Assembly (NCBI RefSeq): GCF_019239235.1
Contig: NZ_JAAZTS010000019.1
Location: forward strand, 1 to 60,507
Source: Caecibacteroides pullorum
GTDB lineage: Bacteria; Bacteroidota; Bacteroidia; Bacteroidales; Bacteroidaceae
Length of the DNA: 60,507 bases
Reading direction: 5' to 3'
Each line of letters begins with the position of its first letter. The stretch's first letter is position 1. A model generated the notes under the pieces. That model was not told the DNA's origin, made no database searches, and was given only the letters and a program-made list of their open reading frames with translations. Below are positions 8,595 through 17,699 of this stretch, piece by piece. A program made the position numbers and the translations under genes.

Positions 8595-8641
8595 AAGCAT
8601 AAAAGGCCGCTTTCCTCCTCGGGAAACGGCCTTTTATGCTT
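8595..8641. terminator. Bidirectional terminator between deoC and the prenyl synthetase
   Basis: A perfect 15-bp outer stem (AAGCATAAAAGGCCG and its complement) continues into an inner TTTCC/GGAAA pairing. The symmetric A and T flanks suit termination of both convergent genes. Confidence 0.85.
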
Positions 8642-8655
8642 ATCATTACAATGCT

Positions 8656-9630
8656 TTATTTCTGCCTTTCCACTACATAATTAAGATAAGCCTCCAGTGA
8701 CTGACGAACAGCTGTATCGGCCGTAGCAGGGAGCAGCGCAAAAGCCTTCTCACGATAGTCGCGCATCACCCTTTCGGCATACTCAATGCCACCGTTTTCC
8801 TTCGTGAAGGCCACCAAACAGCCGATTTCATCGGCCGATGCAACACCAGACTTCACCCGCAGGGCAATAGAACGAGCCTCTTCGTCGCCCGTAGCATTGA
8901 GCACATGAAGCACGGGCAACGTCAGCTTGCCTTCGTGCATGTCGTTGCCCGTCGGCTTGCCTATCTGCTTGTCCTCATAATAATCGAAGATATCGTCCTT
9001 AATCTGGAAGCAGAGACCAATATATTCACCGAACAGACGTGCCTTCTCCACGTCCTCGGCAGAGGCTCCGGCCGACAGGGCACCACATTTGGTGCAGGCG
9101 GCAAAAAGCACGGCCGTCTTCTTGTGGATAATCTCAAAATAGACGGATTCGGAGAAATCGGTGTTGCCCACATTGGAGAGCTGGAGCAGTTCGCCGTCGG
9201 CCAGGTCCTGACCCAATGCGGAAACCACGTCGATGATGTCGTGATTGCGCGTCAAAGCCACCTGTACGAGAGCCGTAGCCAGCAGATAGTCGCCCGAGAG
9301 CACGGCCACCTTGTTGTTGAACACGGCGTTCACCGAGAGCTGTCCGCGACGCTCGCCGCTTTCGTCCACCACATCGTCGTGCACCAAGCTGGCATTGTGG
9401 AGCAGCTCCAGCGCCACGGCCGCATGAAGGGCCGCCGGAGAAACCGCACCGCACAACTTGGCCGAAAGCAAAACCAGCATAGGACGCATCATCTTCCCGC
9501 TCCGCTGGCGAATGTGTTCGATTACACTATTGAGCAGCGGGTTGGAGCTGGAAAGCGAACGGGCAAACAGCTGCCTGAAATCTTCCAACTCAGCAGAAAT
9601 GGGGGCTTGTATCACTGATGCTATATCCAT
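8656..9630 (-). CDS. Polyprenyl (trans-isoprenyl) diphosphate synthase
   Basis: A 324-residue isoprenoid chain-elongation enzyme. Both aspartate-rich motifs are present: LVHDDVVDES (first DDxxD, about 85-89) and QIKDDIFDYYED (second). The length and the absence of a short-chain FPP synthase signature point to a long-chain enzyme for the quinone side chain (octaprenyl or similar), but product length is uncertain. An upstream in-frame extension is rejected because it runs through the divergent promoter region. The ATG at 9630 follows a good -7 box on the minus strand (TATTTTTG). Divergent from polA. Confidence 0.9.
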   Translation of the reverse strand: MDIASVIQAPISAELEDFRQLFARSLSSSNPLLNSVIEHIRQRSGKMMRPMLVLLSAKLCGAVSPAALHAAVALELLHNASLVHDDVVDESGERRGQLSVNAVFNNKVAVLSGDYLLATALVQVALTRNHDIIDVVSALGQDLADGELLQLSNVGNTDFSESVYFEIIHKKTAVLFAACTKCGALSAGASAEDVEKARLFGEYIGLCFQIKDDIFDYYEDKQIGKPTGNDMHEGKLTLPVLHVLNATGDEEARSIALRVKSGVASADEIGCLVAFTKENGGIEYAERVMRDYREKAFALLPATADTAVRQSLEAYLNYVVERQK

Positions 9631-9718
9631 GAGGGCATTATTTGGGTACAAAAATACGAATAAAACGGTTAATACGGTATTTTTTTGTACTTTTACCCTG
9701 CAAAAAAGGATAAAATGT

Positions 9719-12562
9719 ATGAATTCAACCGATAAACTTTTCCTGCTCGACGCATACGCGCTCATCTACCGCGCCTACTATGCGCTCATCAAGAACCCGC
9801 GAATCAATTCAAAGGGGCAGAACACTTCGGCCATCCTGGGCTTCGTCAACACCCTCGAAGAGGTGCTCAAGAAGGAGAACCCCACCCACATCGGCGTGGC
9901 CTTCGACCCGGCCGGCCCCACCTTCCGCCACGAGGCCTACGAACAGTACAAGGCCCAGCGCGAGGAGACGCCCGAAGCCATCCGCTTCTCCGTACCTATT
10001 ATAAAGGACATCATCCGCGCCTACCGCATCCCCATCCTCGAGGTGGCGGGCTACGAGGCCGACGACGTGATAGGCACACTAGCCACCGAAGCCGGACGGC
10101 AGGGCATCATCACCTACATGATGACACCCGACAAGGACTACGGCCAGCTGGTGGGCGAGCACGTCTTCATGTATCGCCCAAAGCACACGGGCGGCTTCGA
10201 GGTGATGGGCACGGAAGAGGTCAAAGCGAAGTTCGACATCCAGTCCACCCTGCAGGTCATCGACATGCTGGGCCTGATGGGCGACGCGTCGGACAACATC
10301 CCCGGCTGTCCGGGCGTAGGCGAGAAGACGGCACAGAAACTCATCGCCCAGTTCGGCAGCATCGAGAACCTGCTGGCCAACACCGACCAGCTGAAGGGCG
10401 CCCTGAAGACGAAGGTCGAGACGAACAGGGAGCAGATTGCCTTCTCCAAATTCCTGGCCACCATCAAAACCGATGTTCCCATCGAGCTCGACATGCAGGC
10501 CCTCGTCCGCGAAGAGCCGGACAAGGAAGCGTTACGACGGATTTTCGAGGAACTGGAATTCCGCACCCTCATCGACCGCGTGCTTGGTAAAGACGAAGCC
10601 CCCCACCCTACCGCTCCGGCCGACCCGTTTGCCGGCACCCTCTTCGCCCAGCCCGACGCTACAAAAGAGGCCGCTCCGAAGGCCGCTGCCCAAGGCGATT
10701 TGTTTGCGTTATTTGCGGACGAGGGGACAGGCGGCGCCGAAAATTCGATTCTCAGCAGCTTAGAAACGATAGAAACGGACTACCAACTCGTTGATACAGA
10801 AGAGAAAAGACGCGAATTTCTTCAAAAGTTGTTGACAACGGAAATTCTCTCAATAGATACGGAAACCACCGGCACCGAGCCGATGGAGGCCGAACTGGTG
10901 GGCATGAGCTTCAGCGACGCCGAAAATCGGGCATGGTACGTGCCCGTTCCGGCCAATAGGGAAGAAGCCTTAAAAATTGTGAACGAGCTCCGCACGCTCT
11001 ACGAAAACCCGAAATCGGTGAAGGTGGGGCAGAACATCAAGTACGACATGATTGTCCTGCAGAACTACGGCGTCCGCGTGCAAGGTCCGCTCTTCGACAC
11101 CATGCTCGCCCACTACGTGCTCCAGCCCGAGCTGCGGCACAACATGGACTACCTGGCCGAAATCTACCTGCACTACCGCACCATCCACATCGACCAGCTC
11201 ATCGGCCCGCGGGGCAAGGGACAGAAGAGCATGCGCGACCTCGCCCCCGCCGAAGTCTACCGCTACGCCTGCGAGGACGCCGACGTCACCCTCAAGCTGA
11301 AGAACGTCCTCGAGAAGGAACTCAAGGCGCAGGGCGTGGAACACCTCTTCTATGAAATAGAGATGCCGCTCGTGCCCGTCCTCGTGAACATCGAGAGCAA
11401 CGGCGTGCGCCTCGACACGGAAGCCCTGAAGCAGTCGGCCGCGCACTTCAACGCCCGCATCCGGCAAATCGAGGAAGACATCTACACCCTGGCTGGCGGA
11501 GCCTTCAACATCGCCTCGCCCAAGCAGGTGGGCGAAGTGCTCTTCGACCGCCTCAAGCTGATGGAGAAACCCAAGAAGACCAAGACCGGCCAGTACGTCA
11601 CTTCCGAAGAAGTGCTCGAAAGCCTCCGCGGCAAGCACGACATCGTGGGCAAGATACTGGAGCACCGCGGCCTGAAGAAGCTGCTGGGCACCTACGTCGA
11701 AGCCCTGCCCCAGCTCATCAACCCGCGGACGGGACGCATCCATACATCGTTCAACCAGGCCGTCACCGCCACGGGCAGGCTCAGCTCGAGCAACCCCAAC
11801 CTGCAGAACATCCCCATCCGCGACGAGGACGGCAAGGAAATCCGCAAGGCCTTCATCCCCGACGACGGCTGCGAATTCTTCTCGGCCGACTACTCGCAGA
11901 TCGAGCTGCGCATCATGGCCCACCTCAGCGAAGACCCCAACATGATCGAAGCCTTCGTCGAGGGCCACGACATCCATGCCGCCACCGCCGCCAAGATCTA
12001 CAAGGTGGGCATCGACGAGGTGACCTCCGACATGCGACGCAAGGCCAAGACGGCCAATTTCGGCATCATCTACGGCATCTCGGTCTTCGGGCTGGCCGAA
12101 CGCATGAACGTTTCCCGCCAGGAAGCCAAGGAGCTGATAGACGGCTACTTCGCCACCTATCCCCGCGTGAAGGCCTATATGGACCGCAGCATCAACGTGG
12201 CACGCGAACAGGGCTACGTGGAAACCATCTTCCACCGCAAGCGCTTCCTGCCGGACATCAACTCGCGCAACTCCGTCGTGCGCGGCTATGCCGAACGCAA
12301 CGCCATCAACGCACCCATCCAAGGCAGCGCCGCCGACATCATCAAAGTAGCCATGGCCCGCATCTATCAGCGCTTCCAAAGTAACAATCTGAAAGCAAAG
12401 ATGATTTTGCAGGTCCACGACGAACTGAATTTTAGCGTTCCGACGACCGAAAAAGAGCTCGTGCAAAAAATTGTAATCGAGGAAATGGAGAACGCCTACC
12501 GCATGCACGTGCCCCTCAGGGCCGATTGCGGGTGGGGAACCAACTGGCTGGAAGCTCACTAA
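9719..12562 (+). CDS. polA: DNA polymerase I
   Basis: A 947-residue three-domain polymerase for Okazaki-fragment maturation and repair. The N-terminal 5' nuclease domain has FLLDAYALIYRAYYAL and YEADDVIGTLA. The 3'-5' exonuclease looks active, with SIDTETTG near residue 375 and YACEDADVTLKL. The polymerase motifs are A (DYSQIELRIMAHLSED, ~723), B (RRKAKTANFGIIYG, ~771) and C (VHDEL, ~898). An acidic, low-complexity linker lies around 300-350. The ATG at 9719 is preferred over a much longer upstream extension antisense to the prenyl synthase. Confidence 0.97.
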   Translation: MNSTDKLFLLDAYALIYRAYYALIKNPRINSKGQNTSAILGFVNTLEEVLKKENPTHIGVAFDPAGPTFRHEAYEQYKAQREETPEAIRFSVPIIKDIIRAYRIPILEVAGYEADDVIGTLATEAGRQGIITYMMTPDKDYGQLVGEHVFMYRPKHTGGFEVMGTEEVKAKFDIQSTLQVIDMLGLMGDASDNIPGCPGVGEKTAQKLIAQFGSIENLLANTDQLKGALKTKVETNREQIAFSKFLATIKTDVPIELDMQALVREEPDKEALRRIFEELEFRTLIDRVLGKDEAPHPTAPADPFAGTLFAQPDATKEAAPKAAAQGDLFALFADEGTGGAENSILSSLETIETDYQLVDTEEKRREFLQKLLTTEILSIDTETTGTEPMEAELVGMSFSDAENRAWYVPVPANREEALKIVNELRTLYENPKSVKVGQNIKYDMIVLQNYGVRVQGPLFDTMLAHYVLQPELRHNMDYLAEIYLHYRTIHIDQLIGPRGKGQKSMRDLAPAEVYRYACEDADVTLKLKNVLEKELKAQGVEHLFYEIEMPLVPVLVNIESNGVRLDTEALKQSAAHFNARIRQIEEDIYTLAGGAFNIASPKQVGEVLFDRLKLMEKPKKTKTGQYVTSEEVLESLRGKHDIVGKILEHRGLKKLLGTYVEALPQLINPRTGRIHTSFNQAVTATGRLSSSNPNLQNIPIRDEDGKEIRKAFIPDDGCEFFSADYSQIELRIMAHLSEDPNMIEAFVEGHDIHAATAAKIYKVGIDEVTSDMRRKAKTANFGIIYGISVFGLAERMNVSRQEAKELIDGYFATYPRVKAYMDRSINVAREQGYVETIFHRKRFLPDINSRNSVVRGYAERNAINAPIQGSAADIIKVAMARIYQRFQSNNLKAKMILQVHDELNFSVPTTEKELVQKIVIEEMENAYRMHVPLRADCGWGTNWLEAH

Positions 12563-12636
12563 AGAGGCCGATAACAAAGTTTAACTTACAATCAGAAAGC
12601 AGCCAAAAGAAATTAATTAAAATGCACTTTGTATGC

Positions 12637-12676
12637 AAAATGTCCGGCAGACCATCCGCCGGACATTTTTTTTGAT
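12637..12676 (+). terminator. polA terminator
   Basis: A 12-bp perfect stem (AAAATGTCCGGC / GCCGGACATTTT), 9-nt loop, then a T-run. Confidence 0.9.
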
Positions 12677-12750
12677 ATTTATCGGGCAAAAAGAAAGGGG
12701 ATAAATCCTGCAAATGCTTACACTTTGAAAAATATTCGTCTAATATCAGA

Positions 12751-12778
12751 CATTATGTCAATATAATGACTACCTTTG
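12751..12778 (+). promoter_or_regulatory. Promoter with dyad upstream of a DUF3836 gene
   Basis: The -7 box TACCTTTG at 12771-12778 is preceded by the inverted repeat CATTAT-N6-ATAATG (12751-12768), which ends two bases before it and could be an operator. There is no good TTTG at -33. Confidence 0.55.
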
Positions 12779-12839
12779 CACCGCTTTTCAGAAATAAAGT
12801 ATAGAAAAAAGAAAGAATAGACATAAATTGATATTAATC

Positions 12840-13232
12840 ATGAAAGCAAAAGTATCCTTAAAGAAATTGTTTGTATCCACCCTGTTTCTGACTCTTGGTG
12901 TAAGCGCATTCGCTTTCCAGAACAACGACTTCGTTTACAATTCGAAAGAAGTAAACGGACTAAAAGTGAGCCAAAGCGTCTACAAGAACAACAACAACCT
13001 GCTGACCAATTATCTGGAATACCATTACAAATATGATGACCAGAAACGTCTCATTGAGAACGAAACTGTATGTTGGGATGAGAATCTGAAGACTTGGAAA
13101 AAGGTAATGTGTGTACGCTATACATATAGTGATAATCAGGTAACGACCAACTATTACAAATGGAACGACCACAAAGGCCGGTACATAAAAGAAAATGGCA
13201 AAACAACCACTATGTACATAGCTGCCAAATAA
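12840..13232 (+). CDS. Small secreted DUF3836-like protein
   Basis: A 130-residue protein with a clear signal peptide (MKAKVSLKKLFVSTLFLTLGVSAFA, cleavage after about residue 25). The rest is a Tyr/Asn/Lys-rich beta-type domain with paired phrases (YNSKEVNGLKVSQSVYK, YKYDDQKRLIENETVCWDENLKTWKK). It resembles the Bacteroides secreted family DUF3836, of unknown function. A paralogue lies at 34048-34329 (shared pattern YNVKMENNRLANKEVF and TYVWSDARQNYVL). Monocistronic, with its own promoter and terminator. Confidence 0.75.
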   Translation: MKAKVSLKKLFVSTLFLTLGVSAFAFQNNDFVYNSKEVNGLKVSQSVYKNNNNLLTNYLEYHYKYDDQKRLIENETVCWDENLKTWKKVMCVRYTYSDNQVTTNYYKWNDHKGRYIKENGKTTTMYIAAK

Positions 13233-13312
13233 GCAAGTATAAAATCCTTATACTCTCTTAATCGAAACTATTTTACTCCTAACAATAAACCAAACCTTTT
13301 TAGTTAACTGCG

Positions 13313-13350
13313 AAAAGCCGGAGTGCGTGATGCATCCCGGCTTTTTTATT
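13313..13350 (+). terminator. Terminator after the DUF3836 gene
   Basis: Stem AAAAGCCGG / CCGGCTTTT around a 15-nt loop, followed by Ts. The stretch 13233-13551 otherwise holds only this and the ychF promoter. Confidence 0.8.
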
Positions 13351-13467
13351 TTTCTCTACCAACTAATTAACCATTCCATCTCCACACATGTAATTGCGCA
13401 TAAGGTGCATAATCTTTAAATAAGACAAGAACACTACGGAAAGAAAAATCGAAAACAGAATTTTCGT

Positions 13468-13498
13468 TTTGCCTTTCCCTTGGTTTACACTATCTTTG
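13468..13498 (+). promoter_or_regulatory. ychF promoter
   Basis: TTTG at 13468-13471 and TATCTTTG at 13491-13498, 19 bp apart, 53 nt upstream of the ychF ATG. Confidence 0.8.
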
Positions 13499-13551
13499 CG
13501 GACTGAAAACAACTGACAACAAGAAGATAACTCTAAAATATAAGACAGACT

Positions 13552-14655
13552 ATGGCATTAAAAGCAGGTATCGTGGGCCTTCCCAACGTGGGAAAATCCA
13601 CACTCTTCAACTGCCTGTCCAGCGCGAAGGCACAGGCAGCCAACTTCCCATTTTGTACCATCGACGCCCAGATGGGCCAGGTATCCGTGCCCGACGAACG
13701 ACTGACCAAGTTGGCCGAAATCGTCCATCCGGGTCGCATCGTCCCCGCCGTGTGCGACATCGTCGACATTGCCGGACTCGTCAAGGGCGCCAGCAAGGGT
13801 GAAGGCCTGGGCAACCAGTTCCTGGGCAACATCCGCGAATGCGACGCCATCATCCACGTGCTCCGTTGCTTCGACAACGGCAACATCGTTCACGTGGACG
13901 GCTCCGTCGACCCCGTGCGCGACAAGGAAATCATCGACACCGAACTCCAGCTGAAAGACCTCGAGACGGTAGAAAACCGCATCAAACGCGTGGAGAAGGT
14001 AGCCAAGGTAGGCGGTGACAAGAATGCCAAAATAGAGTACGAACTACTGCTCCGCTACAAGGAAGCGCTGGAGCAGGGCAAGAGCGCCCGCACCGTTGTT
14101 CCTCAGAACGAAGACGAAGAAACCTGCGCCCACCAGATGTTCCTGCTCACCACCAAGCCCGTGCTCTACGTGTGCAACGTGGACGATACCTCCGCTGCCA
14201 CCGGCAACGCCTACGTGGAGCAGGTGCGCAAGGCAATCGAGGATGAGGATGCCCAACTGATGATTATCTCTGCCCAGACCGAAGCCGACATCGCCGAACT
14301 GGAGACTTACGAGGAGAAACAGATGTTCCTCGAAGACCTCGGCCTGAAGGAAAGCGGTTGCAACCGACTCATCAAGGCCATCTACAGCCTGCTCAACCTG
14401 GAAACGTTCATCACCGCCGGCGAAATGGAAGTCAAGGCCTGGACCTACCGCAAGGGCTGGAAGGCTCCGCAATGTGCCGGCGTCATCCACACCGACTTCG
14501 AGAAGGGCTTCATCCGCGCCGAGGTCATCAAGTACGACGACTACATCAAGTACGGTTCCGAAGCCGCCGTGCGCGAGGCCGGCAAGCTCAGCGTCGAAGG
14601 CAAGGACTACGTGGTGCAGGACGGCGACATCATGCACTTCCGCTTCAACGTGTAA
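13552..14655 (+). CDS. ychF: Redox-regulated ATPase YchF (OLA1 family)
   Basis: A 367-residue Obg-like P-loop NTPase that prefers ATP and associates with ribosomes in stress responses. The Walker A motif is GLPNVGKST (8-16) and the G3 region is DIAGLVKGASKGEGLGNQFL. The C-terminal TGS domain is visible (ETFITAGEMEVKAWTYRKGWKAPQCAGVIH). Full length. Monocistronic by promoter and following hairpin. Confidence 0.96.
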   Translation: MALKAGIVGLPNVGKSTLFNCLSSAKAQAANFPFCTIDAQMGQVSVPDERLTKLAEIVHPGRIVPAVCDIVDIAGLVKGASKGEGLGNQFLGNIRECDAIIHVLRCFDNGNIVHVDGSVDPVRDKEIIDTELQLKDLETVENRIKRVEKVAKVGGDKNAKIEYELLLRYKEALEQGKSARTVVPQNEDEETCAHQMFLLTTKPVLYVCNVDDTSAATGNAYVEQVRKAIEDEDAQLMIISAQTEADIAELETYEEKQMFLEDLGLKESGCNRLIKAIYSLLNLETFITAGEMEVKAWTYRKGWKAPQCAGVIHTDFEKGFIRAEVIKYDDYIKYGSEAAVREAGKLSVEGKDYVVQDGDIMHFRFNV

Positions 14656-14674
14656 GGATAAAGACAAGATAAAG

Positions 14675-14711
14675 GACGAGGCCACGGGGCAAGCACCCGG
14701 ATGGCCTCGTC
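14675..14711 (+). terminator. Hairpin after ychF
   Basis: A perfect 10-bp stem (GACGAGGCCA / TGGCCTCGTC) with a 17-nt loop. There is no T-run, so termination strength is doubtful. Confidence 0.5.
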
Positions 14712-14747
14712 AAATTATACCCCCTGATACAAAACAACCATAACTCC

Positions 14748-15548
14748 ATGAAAGCCATTCTCCCACTCCTTCTCGCCCTGCTGGTTCTCCCCCTGCAGGC
14801 ACAGACCGCAGCCGACAGCGTAACCATCTGCGGACGTGTAACCGACTACGAAGGACAGCCCATCGACAGTTGTTCGCTCTTCTGGCAGACACCTTCGTTC
14901 GACGACGCAGCCCAGGCCATGACAGATGCCGACGGACGCTACTCGATACGCATTCCCCGCGGCAAGTACCAAAGCATGGGAGCCTTGCGCATGGACACCT
15001 ATCCGCATACACCCCAAGGCTCAGCCCTGCCGGCAGCCGACCAGCGGCTGGAATTCTGGGCATGGGACTTCATCGCCGACCGCGACACGACGCTCGACAT
15101 CCGCTACCACCGCATGGAAGTCTACGGCCTGCGCGTGTTCCGCATCCCCGGAGCCATGCCCTGTTACCAGATATTCGTCCGCCCCATGAGCCTGACCCGC
15201 TTCCAGCAGATGGAAGCCTCCTAGGCGCAGCATGCCCAAGACGTGAGCAACATCGAGCAGGGAGCCGCACGCAACGACGCACGTGCCGTCCGCCTCGCCC
15301 CCACCCTCGACCGCCTGAAGGCCACCGTATGGATAGACGGCGAGGAAGTGTCCATCCTGATGAAGCAGGAAATCAAGGAATACTTCTCGGCCGACGAATG
15401 GGGAAATGCCTACCTCCTCACCACAGACCGCCCCAAGCGCAGTACCGCCCTGCCCTACCACGTCTTCAAGGTAGAGCTGGAAGACCTGGACAACGGCGAC
15501 CGGGGCGAAGGGCTCTACTATATGGAAAAAGAAAAGTATGTAAACTGA
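14748..15548 (+). pseudogene. Secreted protein with carboxypeptidase-regulatory-like domain, interrupted by an amber codon
   Basis: Two open segments in the same frame (14748-15224 and from codon 15225 to 15548) are separated only by TAG at 15222-15224. Read through, the product is 266 residues. It has a signal peptide (MKAILPLLLALLVLPLQAQ), then a beta-sandwich of carboxypeptidase-regulatory type (VTICGRVTDYEGQPIDSCSL, DADGRYSIRIPRGKY), then a domain containing TVWIDGEEVSILMKQEIKEYFSADEW. The codons after the stop keep a normal coding pattern. TAG is the ordinary stop of another gene here (ending at 30604), so recoding is unlikely. A CAG-to-TAG change would restore FQQMEASQAQHAQD. Function unknown. 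It precedes the panE-like gene by 35 nt. Confidence 0.75.
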
Positions 15549-15583
15549 ACAAATACATCCTAATCCTCAAAAACAAATACAGC

Positions 15584-16498
15584 ATGAAGAACTATCTCAT
15601 TGCAGGTACCGGCGGCGTAGGCGGAAGCATCGCCGCCTTCTTGGCACTGGCAGGGAAAAACGTCACCTGCATTGCCCGCGGCGAACACCTGGCCGCCATC
15701 CGCGAACACGGACTCCGTCTCCACTCCGACCTCAAGGGCGAACACACCCTGCATGTCCCCGCCTGTACGGCCGAGGAATATCAGGACAAGGCAGACGTCA
15801 TCTTTGTCTGCGTCAAAGGATATTCCGTCAATTCCATCACCGACCTCATCCGGCGGGCCTCGAAACCCGAAACCGTGGTCATCCCCATCCTCAACGTCTA
15901 TGGCACGGGGCCCCGCATCCAGCGTCTGGTGCCGGGCGTGACGGTGCTCGACGGCTGCATCTACATCGTGGGCTTCGTCAGCGGCCGGGGCGAAATCACA
16001 CAGATGGGACGGATTTTCCGTCTGGTCTATGGTGCCCACCAAGGAACGGATGTTCCCCGTGAAACACTCGAAGCCGTGCAGCGCGACCTGCAGGACAGCG
16101 GCATCAAGGCCGAAATCTCGGACGACATCAACCGCGACACCTTCGTCAAGTGGTCGTTCATCTCGGCCATGGCTGTGACGGGCGCCTACTACGACGTGCC
16201 TATGGGCGAAGTACAGAAGCCCGGCCCCGTGCGCGACACCTTCATCGGCCTCTCGCGCGAAAGTGCCGCCCTGGGCCGCAAACTGGGCATAGAGCCGAAA
16301 GAAGACCTGGTGGAATACAATCTGAAGGTGATGGACAAGCTCGACCCGCACAGCACCGCCTCCATGCAGAAAGACATGGCCCGCGGACACGAAAGCGAGG
16401 TGCAGGGACTGCTGTTCGACATGATTGCCGCCGCCGAAGCGCAGGGCATCGACATCCCCACCTACCGGATGGTGGCAGAAAAGTTCAGAAATCTCTGA
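15584..16498 (+). CDS. Ketopantoate reductase family protein (2-dehydropantoate 2-reductase)
   Basis: A 304-residue NADPH-dependent reductase of the PanE/ApbA family, which makes pantoate for coenzyme A synthesis. The N-terminal Rossmann motif is GTGGVGGSIAAFLALAGK (7-24). The C-terminal helical domain holds the catalytic-type lysine region (RDTFVKWSFISAMAVTGA) and the HxSMxxDxxRG-like block HSTASMQKDMARGHESEV. The long upstream frame extension overlaps the broken gene and is not used. Several paralogues of this family have other substrates, so the symbol is withheld. Confidence 0.9.
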   Translation: MKNYLIAGTGGVGGSIAAFLALAGKNVTCIARGEHLAAIREHGLRLHSDLKGEHTLHVPACTAEEYQDKADVIFVCVKGYSVNSITDLIRRASKPETVVIPILNVYGTGPRIQRLVPGVTVLDGCIYIVGFVSGRGEITQMGRIFRLVYGAHQGTDVPRETLEAVQRDLQDSGIKAEISDDINRDTFVKWSFISAMAVTGAYYDVPMGEVQKPGPVRDTFIGLSRESAALGRKLGIEPKEDLVEYNLKVMDKLDPHSTASMQKDMARGHESEVQGLLFDMIAAAEAQGIDIPTYRMVAEKFRNL

Positions 16499-16572
16499 CC
16501 CGCGGATTTTGTTCTTTGCCGGATAAAGACTACTTTTGGCAACCGTAACCATAAAACCAAGAAAGAAACGTC

Positions 16573-17466
16573 ATGTTACCGTTACTCAACATCCACTGGA
16601 ACCCCGATCCCGAACTGTTCAACCTCTTCGGCATCTCCATCCGTTACTATGGCCTGCTGTGGGTCATCGGCCTGGCTTTTGCCTACTTCATCGTGCAGAA
16701 AGAATACCGCGACCGGCGCATCGGCGACGACAAGTTCGAACCGCTGTTCTTCTACTGCTTCTTCGGTATCCTCATCGGTGCCCGCCTGGGCCACTGCCTG
16801 TTCTACCAGCCCGACTACTACCTGCACCACTTCTGGGAAATGATTCTCCCCGTGAAGTTCCTGCCGGATGGCGGATGGAAGTTTACGGGCTACGAAGGCC
16901 TGGCCAGCCACGGCGGCACGCTGGGACTCATCATCGCCCTATGGCTCTACTGCCGCAAGACGAAGATGCACTACATGGACGTGCTCGACATGATTGCCGT
17001 AGCCACCCCCATTACCGCCTGCTGCATCCGTCTGGCCAATCTGATGAACTCCGAGATTATCGGGCGGCCGACGGACGTACCCTGGGCTTTCGTCTTCGAG
17101 CGGGTGGACATGGTGCCCCGCCATCCGGCCCAGTTCTACGAGGCGCTGGCCTATTTCGTCTTCTTCCTCGGCATGGTGTGGCTGTACAAGCGCGGGCAGA
17201 AACAGGCTCCCGCCACCCCGCGTACCGACTTCAGCAAGGGTGCGAAAGCCGACGCACAAGTCACCCCGCTCTATCACCGCGGCTTCTTCTTCGGCCTCTG
17301 CCTAACGGAAATCTTCGTCTTCCGCTTCTTCATCGAGTTCCTCAAGGAGAACCAGGTGGACTTCGAGGACGGCATGACGCTGAACATGGGCCAGTGGCTC
17401 AGTGTGCCCTTCGTCCTCATCGGCCTCTACTTCATGTTCTTCTACGGACGACAGAAGAAGGCGTGA
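16573..17466 (+). CDS. lgt: Prolipoprotein diacylglyceryl transferase
   Basis: A 297-residue inner-membrane enzyme that transfers diacylglycerol from phosphatidylglycerol to the lipobox cysteine of prolipoproteins. About seven hydrophobic segments are visible. Family blocks include [49 protein letters not shown] (catalytic His region) and the signature [24 protein letters not shown] hydrophilic loop rich in Lys/Ala (about 215-235) interrupts the C-terminal part. The window contains several lipoproteins that would be its substrates (cupin, TlpA-like, DUF4884). Confidence 0.95.
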   Translation: MLPLLNIHWNPDPELFNLFGISIRYYGLLWVIGLAFAYFIVQKEYRDRRIGDDKFEPLFFYCFFGILIGARLGHCLFYQPDYYLHHFWEMILPVKFLPDGGWKFTGYEGLASHGGTLGLIIALWLYCRKTKMHYMDVLDMIAVATPITACCIRLANLMNSEIIGRPTDVPWAFVFERVDMVPRHPAQFYEALAYFVFFLGMVWLYKRGQKQAPATPRTDFSKGAKADAQVTPLYHRGFFFGLCLTEIFVFRFFIEFLKENQVDFEDGMTLNMGQWLSVPFVLIGLYFMFFYGRQKKA

Positions 17467-17513
17467 CGTCCCTGTGGCTTCGGACCGCTGAAAACATCCC
17501 CGCTTTTCCCCTG

Positions 17514-17572
17514 AAAGATACGACCTTTTGATGCAAAACATTGCTTCTTTTGCATCAAAAGGTCGTATCTTT
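17514..17572. terminator. Perfect 25-bp-stem hairpin between lgt and mutS
   Basis: Arms 17514-17538 and 17548-17572 are perfectly complementary, with a 9-nt loop. The stem starts AAAGATACGACC and ends with Ts, giving a terminator usable by both convergent genes. It is much longer than a standard terminator. Confidence 0.85.
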
Positions 17573-17699
17573 TATAGAAAGGAAAAGGAAGTAAGCAATC
17601 ACATCTGTCATCTTTGTTGCGTCCATGCCAGATTGTCGATATAAAACAGGATGGAGAAAAGCTCCACCCTGTCAATCATTTTCAAAAAATCGGAGTATC

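Noticed and set aside
15222..15224. Amber codon reassigned to an amino acid
   Set aside because: Another gene in the window ends normally with TAG (30602-30604), and no suppressor or pyrrolysine genes are visible.
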